Of a stretch of 64,000 bases of DNA, positions 39,559 to 47,527 are shown in pieces (the stretch's first letter is position 1; each line of letters opens with the position of its first letter). A program made the position numbers and the translations under genes. The stretch is from Clostridia bacterium (GTDB lineage Bacteria > Bacillota > Clostridia > Christensenellales > UBA3700), in assembly GCA_029061605.1 (NCBI GenBank), contig JAIDRT010000012.1, positions 1 through 64,000 of the forward strand. Direction: 5' to 3'. The notes beneath the pieces are model-generated. The model saw nothing but the letters and a program-made list of their open reading frames with translations. It had not been told where the DNA came from and searched no databases.

Positions 39559-41428
39559 GTATAAATTCTCCTTTAACAAAAAATAAAGCCTTGAATATTG
39601 CTTCCAAGACCTGTACTACTATGCCGTTCCCCGCTTGCCTGTACTGTTGAGTACCACTGATTTTTGCTGCTTGTATCTTGTCGATTTGCTCGTCTTCCCA
39701 TCCCATAAGACGTAGACACTCTTTCGGCGTTAGCTTGCGAATTCTTATGTTTTCCGTGATTACAGCATTGCCGTCTCCACAAGTAAGTGTATGAGCTATG
39801 CCCTTGCCAACACGTCCTCGCTTGGTTTTACTGCCCACATAGGTTATGTTGACGTAATCGCCTTTCTCCGCTTCTTCGTATCCTTGCTTTGTTGCTACCT
39901 TGATTTGTATTGGCTCTTCCATCATCAACACTGCCGAACTACCACTTGGACAAGCACACTGCCCCGTAAGCGTCGGAGCAACGTCCTTTACTTCCGTTTT
40001 GTTGTAGGCAACGAAGTTCTTTGGCATGTAGCCGTGTTCTTCTATGAATTCCCTATATCTTCGCGCCACATACTCTTTCGAACCTTTCTTATGTTCCAAT
40101 ACAAGGTTGTCTTTTTGCACCGACGTCAACGTATTGCACAATCCGCTTTCGTTAGGCTCAATTCTTTGTTCCAAATGCTTGCCGGGAGTTCTATCTGACG
40201 GATCGTCTGGGTTGCGACCTCTCATTGCCACAATTATTGGGTTATCCGTCTTGTCTTCAACTATTGGCAGTATTGCCGTCTTGAACCCTTCTGGGCGAGT
40301 CGTTATCGTTGGACACACTCCACTGCGGTTGACTTTCTTGTTGAATGCATCAACCGTGTCTCCAACTCCGCATTCGTTTTCCAATACAGCTTCTACGGCT
40401 TGCTTGAAAAATCGCTCTTCGCTCGTCTCTTTGGCGTCTATAATAATGGGAGTTTGACCGCCACCCTTTCCCATTGCCTCCGTAAGCGTCGGACTGATTC
40501 CATCGGTTCTCGGCGTTTGATGTTTTTGCAGACCGCCAAGTACAAAGTTCTCCGCAATCTTTGGCTCGGTATTTCCACCGCCTGCGCAATGTATTGTAGG
40601 TGCGATTCCGTTTGGCTCATATACACGCTTGCTTATATCGTGCATCTTATCCCACTTCTCGCCGACAACTTCTCCCACTTGAACACATTGAGGTCCGCGC
40701 CAATCTCTCGCCATCAACGTGCTAGCCACTCCTTCGCTTGACTTTATACTAGTACGACGTGAGTTAAACGTCGATCTCAAAATACTTCGAATCGTACTCT
40801 CTTTCAAATAGTATTTTTCATCGACTACCGCGTCTATCATATCTTTGAGTCGCAGTTTCAATTCCTGCTTTTCTGGGAATACGTAAGGCTTATGCTCGCC
40901 TAATATAGACACGCAAAATACTCGCTCTCTGTTCTGCGGTATTCCGTAATCTTTTGCGTTGAGTATCTGCCAATAGTTCGTATACCCCAATGAGGACAAA
41001 AAAGAAAGCCAACGGTCAAAGTCGGCTTTGAATTTCTTACTCACGAGATTCTTCACGTTTTCGAGTAATAAGTATTTAGGCAGTGTGGCGGTTTCGGCTG
41101 CGGTTCTCAAGAGCCGTTCTACTTCCATCAACAGTCCGCTCCTTGTACCTTGCTTTATACCTGCGCCTTTGCCCGCCACACTGATATCCTGACAAGGGAA
41201 TGAATATGTCCACATATCCGCGCTCGGCAATTCCTTGATTGCTCTTATATCTCCCAGGTTATTTACTGGTCCGTGCATTGCCTCGTAACTCTTAATAGCG
41301 TACTTGTCTATTTCGGATATTGCCACCACTTCGTGCGATACTCCGATATTCGTCAAAGCCTGCGTTTGACTGCCAATACCTGCGAACAATTCAATTAGTC
41401 GCAATGGACTTTGTTTTGTGTATTCCAC
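39548..41428 (-). CDS. DNA cytosine-5 methyltransferase with expanded central region
   Basis: LRLIELFAGIGSQTQAL; DMWTYSFPCQDIS; LLLENVKNL; RKLTPKECLRLMGW; QAGNGIVVQVLEAIF. Confidence 0.95.
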   Translation of the reverse strand: MEYTKQSPLRLIELFAGIGSQTQALTNIGVSHEVVAISEIDKYAIKSYEAMHGPVNNLGDIRAIKELPSADMWTYSFPCQDISVAGKGAGIKQGTRSGLLMEVERLLRTAAETATLPKYLLLENVKNLVSKKFKADFDRWLSFLSSLGYTNYWQILNAKDYGIPQNRERVFCVSILGEHKPYVFPEKQELKLRLKDMIDAVVDEKYYLKESTIRSILRSTFNSRRTSIKSSEGVASTLMARDWRGPQCVQVGEVVGEKWDKMHDISKRVYEPNGIAPTIHCAGGGNTEPKIAENFVLGGLQKHQTPRTDGISPTLTEAMGKGGGQTPIIIDAKETSEERFFKQAVEAVLENECGVGDTVDAFNKKVNRSGVCPTITTRPEGFKTAILPIVEDKTDNPIIVAMRGRNPDDPSDRTPGKHLEQRIEPNESGLCNTLTSVQKDNLVLEHKKGSKEYVARRYREFIEEHGYMPKNFVAYNKTEVKDVAPTLTGQCACPSGSSAVLMMEEPIQIKVATKQGYEEAEKGDYVNITYVGSKTKRGRVGKGIAHTLTCGDGNAVITENIRIRKLTPKECLRLMGWEDEQIDKIQAAKISGTQQYRQAGNGIVVQVLEAIFKALFFVKGEFIHEE

Positions 41429-41925
41429 TAACTTCCCCCTCCCAAAAGTTTTTCCATAATATCGTCATTGGGATTTTTCTCATCCCACTTCGACAATCGG
41501 CTTTCGCGTACTACGAGATAGATTTTGTTCCACACATCGTTAGTTTGTTTAAGATACTGCTGAGCCATAGCCACGAACGGCGATGGCATTGCCTTTCCGT
41601 TCGTTGGGTCTTTGACGAGCAGTCCGTGTTTTGTGTTCATCTCTTCGCACTCCAACCACCTAGCCTTGCAAAATGCGTACTCTTCGAGATTGTACGGCAG
41701 TATGCCGACCGTACAGCCTATCCCTTTCAGCCACGCATACACCGTCCGATATATGTCTTTTGCCTTGGCTGATAAATAAGTCGGCGGTTCACTCGGCAGC
41801 TCAACACCTTCCGTTGCAAAGTCCACGACTTCGACGGGACGTCTGCCGGGATTGCCTTCCAATATCTTTTGGGCGGCAGCCTTCTTCGGTCTACCCGCTC
41901 CCGCCCTTGCTCCTCCGCTTGCCAT
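41428..41925 (-). CDS. phage terminase small subunit, P27 family
   Basis: GARAGAGRPKKAAAQKILEGNPGRRP; YRTVYAWLKGIGCTVG. Confidence 0.88.
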   Translation of the reverse strand: MASGGARAGAGRPKKAAAQKILEGNPGRRPVEVVDFATEGVELPSEPPTYLSAKAKDIYRTVYAWLKGIGCTVGILPYNLEEYAFCKARWLECEEMNTKHGLLVKDPTNGKAMPSPFVAMAQQYLKQTNDVWNKIYLVVRESRLSKWDEKNPNDDIMEKLLGGGS

Positions 41926-41975
41926 TCTTTTCTCCTTTTGATTTTTGATTTATTTTGATTTCTCTTTGAATTCAA

Positions 41976-42001
41976 AAAGGAGCGGTCTCCCGCTCCTTTA
42001 A
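41976..42001 (-). terminator. terminator hairpin upstream of terS
   Basis: aaaaaggagcggtctcccgctccttta. Confidence 0.65.
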
Positions 42002-42130
42002 CTTTGTTAAAGATTTTGAATTTTTGATTTTTACGTTTGATTTTTGATTTTGCGAAAATTCGCGTTTGACTGCGCCCCCGCTCTTAGGGGGAAATTTCCT
42101 AGAGATTTGACTCCCCCTGCCCCTGTCGGC

Positions 42131-42166
42131 AGAAAAAACGAGAGCGGACTCGCGTCCGCTCTCTTG
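42131..42166 (-). terminator. terminator hairpin downstream of 42167..42496
   Basis: aaaaaacgagagcggactcgcgtccgctctcttg. Confidence 0.65.
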
Positions 42167-42496
42167 TTAGTCTTCGTATGTCAGTTTCTCGCCTCGGCTT
42201 TCTATCGCCCTTTGGCAGGTGTCGCATAAGTAGCCGAGTTTCGTTTCCTTTCTCATCTCGCTTATCGGCATCAGTTCCCCACACCATTCGCAGTAGTCGT
42301 ACTCTTCGCCATCTATATAAACCGCATTTACTCTTATGTAGTCGTTGCTCTCGTCCGTAGGTTCGGTGTAGATGTCTACTATGCTATCGTCTTTTGCTGC
42401 CATAAAGCAGTAGTTTCCTTGGTGTTCGAGTGTTCCCTCGTCTAGTCCTAATAAATTTACTAAGCCTTTTCCATCGTTTGTTACTATCTTGTCCAT
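42167..42496 (-). CDS. hypothetical zinc-ribbon phage protein
   Basis: CEWCGELMPISEMRKETKLGYLCDTC; own promoter and terminator. Confidence 0.6.
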   Translation of the reverse strand: MDKIVTNDGKGLVNLLGLDEGTLEHQGNYCFMAAKDDSIVDIYTEPTDESNDYIRVNAVYIDGEEYDYCEWCGELMPISEMRKETKLGYLCDTCQRAIESRGEKLTYED

Positions 42497-42540
42497 TTTG
42501 TGTCTCCTTTGAGCTTTTGCTCTCTCTTTGTTTTCTACTA

Positions 42541-42592
42541 CAACAATACCGTAATTATCTCAAAGAGCCCAGCGAATTTGCGTAGAAACACA
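42541..42592 (-). promoter_or_regulatory. phage promoter family copy (f)
   Basis: Minus: TTTCTACGCAAATTCGCTGGGCTCTTTGAGATAATTACGGTATTGTTGT; CTGGGC-N18-TATTGT. Confidence 0.7.
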
Positions 42593-42601
42593 CAAATATT
42601 T

Positions 42602-42988
42602 TCAATATTTTTTATTGCCGAATCGACTGCCTTCTTCTACCGATTTCCTACTATGGCAACTCCAACACAGGCTTTGTAAGTTACTAGGTGCGAATTTATC
42701 TCCGCCTTGTTTAATGGGGACTATATGGTCTACCATAGTTGCTTTCGTTCGCTTGCCGTCTTTTAGGCATTCCACACAAAATGGATGAACTTCCAATTGT
42801 TTCTTTCTTGCGTATCTCCATTCGGGTGTCTTGTAAAAATACTTTGTAAAATCATCCCTACCATATTTGTTATAGTGGCTGTCGGTTAACTTCTTATGCT
42901 CTTCGCAATACTGTCCGTCTACAAGTTTTGGACAACCTGGATAACTGCACGGTCGTTTCGGTTTTCTTGGCATTTCTCTTCCCCTCAC
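42602..42988 (-). CDS. HNH endonuclease
   Basis: FCVECLKDGKRTKATMVDHIVPIKQGGDKFAPSNLQSLCWSCHSRKS. Confidence 0.93.
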   Translation of the reverse strand: MRGREMPRKPKRPCSYPGCPKLVDGQYCEEHKKLTDSHYNKYGRDDFTKYFYKTPEWRYARKKQLEVHPFCVECLKDGKRTKATMVDHIVPIKQGGDKFAPSNLQSLCWSCHSRKSVEEGSRFGNKKY

Positions 42989-43050
42989 TTTTATTATAGC
43001 GTATGGTTTGCACAGTTTTGTATCAGTTTTGGACAGTTTTGGACGGAGTT

Positions 43051-43335
43051 TTATTCGCTCATTATTTTGGCTAGTTCTTGAATGATTATATTCGTCTTAT
43101 AAATCAAACCGCTCTTGCTGTATCCGTAATTTCCGCAAATCCTTCTTACAGGCAATTTATCTAGGTATCTATCGGAGATTATCCCATAACTCATTTCGTC
43201 AAGGACGCTTATTGCTTTTTCCAATCTTTCTACGTCTAGGCAGATACTTTCGGTAGCCACTCCAATCTCCACCTTTCCTTTGTATATGTGATAATCTTTC
43301 AAGTATTTCAGTATCTGTTCCGTTGTATATTGCAT
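43051..43335 (-). CDS. hypothetical, possible HTH/sigma-like phage regulator
   Basis: 94 aa helical ORF upstream of HNH gene; VRRICGNYGYSKSGLIYKTNIIIQELAKI. Confidence 0.4.
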   Translation of the reverse strand: MQYTTEQILKYLKDYHIYKGKVEIGVATESICLDVERLEKAISVLDEMSYGIISDRYLDKLPVRRICGNYGYSKSGLIYKTNIIIQELAKIMSE

Positions 43336-43786
43336 TCTCCGCCTCCCTAGGTAATCCTATTAATCGATACGTCGGCATACCGCCCATTACTCCGCGCCTT
43401 TCAGCTTCTCTTAAATTCAACACCCAATCTATACTTTCTTGGGGATCTAACTTGCTTGTAAGCCAAGCTCGTATTCTTCCGCTCTCTTCTAGTTCCTCAT
43501 CCCAGGCGGCAGCTTGGCATATACCGACTAGTTCCCACAACTGCATTCTACACAGTCTATTTCCCTTATAGAAGAACAGCATCAGCATCTGGTCGGCAGT
43601 TTCGTCATAATACTTGGCGCGGATATAGTAACCTTGCAAGTTGCCTTTGCCTATTCTGTTGTCTATATAAGTTTCGGATTCTTGCTTTATGTCTGCTTTG
43701 GGTATCTGACGTCCAAACATTATCTCATAGTCGAACTGAGCTTCTTCCGTTATCAGCACCTTGTTGATTACTCTATCCGTTGCCAT
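43199..43786 (-). CDS. hypothetical phage protein
   Basis: 195 aa; overlaps 43051..43335 by 137 nt. Confidence 0.55.
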   Translation of the reverse strand: MATDRVINKVLITEEAQFDYEIMFGRQIPKADIKQESETYIDNRIGKGNLQGYYIRAKYYDETADQMLMLFFYKGNRLCRMQLWELVGICQAAAWDEELEESGRIRAWLTSKLDPQESIDWVLNLREAERRGVMGGMPTYRLIGLPREAENAIYNGTDTEILERLSHIQRKGGDWSGYRKYLPRRRKIGKSNKRP

Positions 43787-43788
43787 TC

Positions 43789-44076
43789 TTACTCCCTGCC
43801 TATTGTCTCTATTGCTTCCTTTACCTCTTCAAGTCTTCTTACTACCGTGGCGTATCCGCCCGCTTTGGATATTTGTTTTATCGTCATCTCTTGCAGTACC
43901 GTCGGTTTGTTGTTTCCAACCTTACATTCAAATGCGATAAATCTTCCCTTATAGCAGACTATAATATCTGGAATGCCTGCCGTTCCGTATTGTCCGCCGT
44001 GTTCTTTCCAATAAAACAAGCCTTGCACTTTCTTCAAGTATTCGCTTATCTTTCGTACCAAATCTCTCTCTTTCAT
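43789..44076 (-). CDS. VRR-NUC domain nuclease
   Basis: FYWKEHGGQYGTAGIPDIIVCYKGRFIAFECKVGNNKPTVLQ. Confidence 0.9.
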   Translation of the reverse strand: MKERDLVRKISEYLKKVQGLFYWKEHGGQYGTAGIPDIIVCYKGRFIAFECKVGNNKPTVLQEMTIKQISKAGGYATVVRRLEEVKEAIETIGRE

Positions 44077-44104
44077 ATTTGCCCTATATAAATACTCACG
44101 TCAT

Positions 44105-44212
44105 ACATGTCACATATGTCACTACTACACTAATTTACATAGTGACATATATCTCTCTTCTGTATTTGGTATTTTCTGACGTTTTGTGACGTGTGTGACA
44201 TAGTGACATATA
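44105..44212. repeat. repeated GTGACATA/TATGTCAC half-sites
   Basis: acatgtcacatatgtcac plus two identical acatagtgacatata at 44137-44151 and 44198-44212. Confidence 0.65.
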
Positions 44213-44246
44213 GTTATTATAAGGGGATAATTTTCCCTTGCTCTTG

Positions 44247-46214
44247 TCACTCATCGTCACTTTGGTCTTCTAAAAATGACCCTTGAGCATATTGCATATA
44301 CTTCTGTCTCTTGCTGAAATAATGCGTCCTGCTCTGTCCGTTGCGCTTCATATTGTGTTCAATGCCGTCATAGTAGAGTTGAGTTTTCACGTCCGTTATG
44401 GCTTTGCCCAACGCTCTCGTGTCCATAGGACACGGTTGCCCTGTAACGTCGTAAATTGCTTTTAGCATTTCCGATGCAGTTCCTTTCCAGGCATACGGCG
44501 GATTCTTCAAAATTTGTTTTACCGTAATGACGAGCGGATTATTTTCGTACTCACGTTTCTTGCGTTTGCGTTCTTCGTCTTCCGCGCTACCGACCATCTC
44601 CCAACGATACTTTGATTCATTGAAATGCACGACAATGTCTTGCTGTTTAATGTCACGTCCTGTCATAAACATTGTCGCATTCTCGTCTTGGCGCTTTTTC
44701 TTGTAGATAATGTATATCGTGTCGCACACGCCCATAATACCGTTACTGCCCGATATCATATTGAATACGTCGTTCTCGTCCGCCATTTTCCTAAGGTGGT
44801 GAATAAGGAAGATACACACTTTGCGTTTGTCGGCGTACTCTTTCAACGTTCCGAGTTCTCTGTAATCCGTAGCGTAGGCTATCTCATTTCGCTTTACCGA
44901 ACCGCGCACCTTTTGCAAGGTGTCTATAATAATGAGCTTAATGTCGGGATGTTCTTCGAACTCTTCGTCAAGTTGCTTAATAAGTCCGCCGTCCAATACG
45001 TCAGCCTTTACGGATAAATAAAAGTTGTCTGGCGATTTCTCTTTGCAAAGCAGTTTTTTCAATCTGTCTTGCAAGCGATAGACACCGTCTTCCAATGCAA
45101 GGTACAAACATCCCGCTTGATTTGTCACGTAGTCCAAGAACTCTTTTCCCCTGCTTACGGCTAGACACATTTGCATCGCCATCCAAGATTTTCCAACCTT
45201 GGAAGAAGCACACAAGATTGCGAGCCCTTGAGGCAACACGTCTGGGATAAGCCACTCTGGTGGATCAAACTCCGCTGTAATCAAATCGCTTGCGACTATG
45301 CTCCCTACGCCTCGCTTGTAGATTCTCTTTACTTCCTTCTTCGCCAACTGCACGTTGCTTGCAAGAGCCTTTGCATCTTCCATCAACAATTCGTTTGGAT
45401 CTTTCTTCTCGCCCGCTATGTTGTAAACTATGTAAGGTACTTTGAGCTTCGACAATTCGTCCGCCAAACTCTTCGACGCTTTTTTGCCTGGTTCATCGTT
45501 GTCCAAGCACAACACGAGCGGAGCGTTTGGCTTCTTGTCTTTGACTTCCTTGACAAGTTTGTTCGTTCCACCTACTCCGCACAACGATACGGCGGGACTT
45601 CCGCATTGCATTACGGATAAAGCGCACAAAGGACTCTCCACAATAAAGACTGGCTCTTTGCTTGCTCCCCATAATGCGTTGCGGTTGAACAGCGGCTCCG
45701 CTCCCGCCTCATCGGTCGTAGGCTTGAAGAACTTCTTGTCGATAATGCTCCTAGTTTGGTAGTATCTCAATTCGCTCGAATACGGCAAGACGATTGCGTT
45801 CCGCTTTACGTCATATCCCAAACAATATTTCTTGACCGTGGCGGCAGCAATTCCGCGTTTGGCAAAGTAATCCGTTTTGTCTACGTCGCGTATACATGCC
45901 TTGAGATAGTCCTTGATACTCACACGATTTGGGCAATCTCCCAAGTCTATGCGATACATATCCGCAAGGCATTTCGCCGCGTTCAACGGCTCTATGTTCT
46001 TTATCTTCGACACAAAGGCTATGGCGTCGCCCGTTTCTCCACAGCCAAAGCACTTGAAAATATTGCTCTTACGGTCCACGGAAAATGACGGAGTCTTCTC
46101 GTTATGAAAAGGACATAGACCTTTATCCTTGTTATTAAGTTGTACGCCGAAACTCTCTACTACGTCGGCTATGTTCGTTTGCTCTTTGACCTTTTCAAAA
46201 ATGTCCATTTCCAC
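44247..46214 (-). CDS. phage primase-helicase (CHC2 zinc finger, TOPRIM, RecA-like ATPase)
   Basis: CPFHNEKTPSFSVDRKSNIFKCFGCGETGDAIAFV; CLDNDEPGKKA; LCASSKVGKSWMAMQM. Confidence 0.94.
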   Translation of the reverse strand: MEMDIFEKVKEQTNIADVVESFGVQLNNKDKGLCPFHNEKTPSFSVDRKSNIFKCFGCGETGDAIAFVSKIKNIEPLNAAKCLADMYRIDLGDCPNRVSIKDYLKACIRDVDKTDYFAKRGIAAATVKKYCLGYDVKRNAIVLPYSSELRYYQTRSIIDKKFFKPTTDEAGAEPLFNRNALWGASKEPVFIVESPLCALSVMQCGSPAVSLCGVGGTNKLVKEVKDKKPNAPLVLCLDNDEPGKKASKSLADELSKLKVPYIVYNIAGEKKDPNELLMEDAKALASNVQLAKKEVKRIYKRGVGSIVASDLITAEFDPPEWLIPDVLPQGLAILCASSKVGKSWMAMQMCLAVSRGKEFLDYVTNQAGCLYLALEDGVYRLQDRLKKLLCKEKSPDNFYLSVKADVLDGGLIKQLDEEFEEHPDIKLIIIDTLQKVRGSVKRNEIAYATDYRELGTLKEYADKRKVCIFLIHHLRKMADENDVFNMISGSNGIMGVCDTIYIIYKKKRQDENATMFMTGRDIKQQDIVVHFNESKYRWEMVGSAEDEERKRKKREYENNPLVITVKQILKNPPYAWKGTASEMLKAIYDVTGQPCPMDTRALGKAITDVKTQLYYDGIEHNMKRNGQSRTHYFSKRQKYMQYAQGSFLEDQSDDE

Positions 46215-46252
46215 CTCTGTTTTAGGACGGCGTTGCCACCGTCCTTGGTCGC

Positions 46253-46951
46253 TTATTCTTCTTCAAGCGCCGTTACTTTGTTTGCCATTACTTTGACCTG
46301 CTCGCTCATCGGCAAGATGTTTTGGAGTTCGCTCTCGTCCAAATCTCTGTCCACTGCGAACACCGCTTGCGAGTAGTTGATACCGCCGCTGTTCTGCGCT
46401 TTCTTCAGCGAGAACTTCGTCACGACCGAATTCGTCTTCTTGCCCTTTGACAAAAGTCTCATTACGTACTTACTGAACTCTCCGAGACTTCCCGTCGGCA
46501 GCGAAAGTATGGTCGGCAAGGTTTCGCCTTCACGGAGCAGATATATTCTGCGCTTTTGCTTGCACGCTTTCGCGCCGTTCTTTCCGCTACCGAATTTGTT
46601 GAACTCACACTCAGCGCAGTTCTTGACTTCTCCGCTCTCCGCTTCGATACCTACCTTGCCGTCCATAGAGGCGCAGTCTGGCGGAGTGTTGCCGCCCGTG
46701 TACTCTTCCGCATAGTAACAAGAGATAGGATGGTGATATACCACTACCGCCTTGAACTCTTTGACGAGGTCTGGACTTTCGGGATCTTCGCCTGGTATCT
46801 CGAATGCGATGCCTCCGCCTGCAGGTATTCTGATTCTCTCGAACATTGGCGTCAAGCCGTCCATTTCTTCGGCAAAAAGTTCGCCGAGATTCGCGCTTGC
46901 ATTAAAGGTCTTCACTTCTTTGCTCTCGCTTTTCATTACTTCGTTTGTCAT
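46253..46951 (-). CDS. hypothetical phage replication-module protein
   Basis: Synteny; CASMDGK...CAECEFNKFGSGKNGAKACKQKRRIYLL. Confidence 0.55.
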   Translation of the reverse strand: MTNEVMKSESKEVKTFNASANLGELFAEEMDGLTPMFERIRIPAGGGIAFEIPGEDPESPDLVKEFKAVVVYHHPISCYYAEEYTGGNTPPDCASMDGKVGIEAESGEVKNCAECEFNKFGSGKNGAKACKQKRRIYLLREGETLPTILSLPTGSLGEFSKYVMRLLSKGKKTNSVVTKFSLKKAQNSGGINYSQAVFAVDRDLDESELQNILPMSEQVKVMANKVTALEEE

Positions 46952-46966
46952 ATTTATTCCTCCGTT

Positions 46967-47527
46967 TTAATTATTTTTCTTTGTCTTCATTACGCGAATA
47001 TTGTTCTTCTCCGCCACCTTGATTAAGCCGTCCAACCACGTTGGCAACACTCCCTCATTCTCTGCGATAAGTTCCTTTACCGTTGCCGTCAGCGTTTGGC
47101 TGTTAATCGTGAACAAGTCTTCGAATCCGTTCTCTTTCATTGCCTGCCACAATTCGCTCTTGCGACTCGGCTCTGCCGCCGGGTACTCCATCGTGACAAG
47201 CGAGAACGTCGTACCGTTCCTGTTGAACGACGTCAACTCTTCCGTGGTCATGAGGTCTATCATCTCAGTAGTGACGTTTTCTATCTCTTCGTTAATCTTC
47301 TTGACTTTGCTCTCAAATTCGCTCTTTTCCGCTCTCAAATCTTTGAGCTTGTCGGATAGTTCCAACAACTTCGTATCCATCCTATACCTCCCATTTTGTT
47401 GCAATGCTTTCTCTATTGGTTGCCCTTTGCGGAGTCTACTTTCTACCGTACTTCTCGGCTGATTGTATATCCTGCATAACTTGGCAAGCGTAAACCTTTT
47501 GCCGTATAAATAATAAGTCTTAGCCAC
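46967..47527 (-). CDS. phage coiled-coil protein
   Basis: LSDKLKDLRAEKSEFESKVKKINEEIENVTTEMIDLM. Confidence 0.55.
   Translation of the reverse strand: MAKTYYLYGKRFTLAKLCRIYNQPRSTVESRLRKGQPIEKALQQNGRYRMDTKLLELSDKLKDLRAEKSEFESKVKKINEEIENVTTEMIDLMTTEELTSFNRNGTTFSLVTMEYPAAEPSRKSELWQAMKENGFEDLFTINSQTLTATVKELIAENEGVLPTWLDGLIKVAEKNNIRVMKTKKNN

Noticed and set aside
38512-39564. 350-aa plus-strand ORF opposite metK
   Set aside because: Antisense shadow of a clearly conserved CDS; no recognisable domain or RBS.
41940-42060. TTTTGATT-rich repeat as regulatory array
   Set aside because: Low-complexity A/T tract without clear periodicity or dyads beyond the terminator hairpins.
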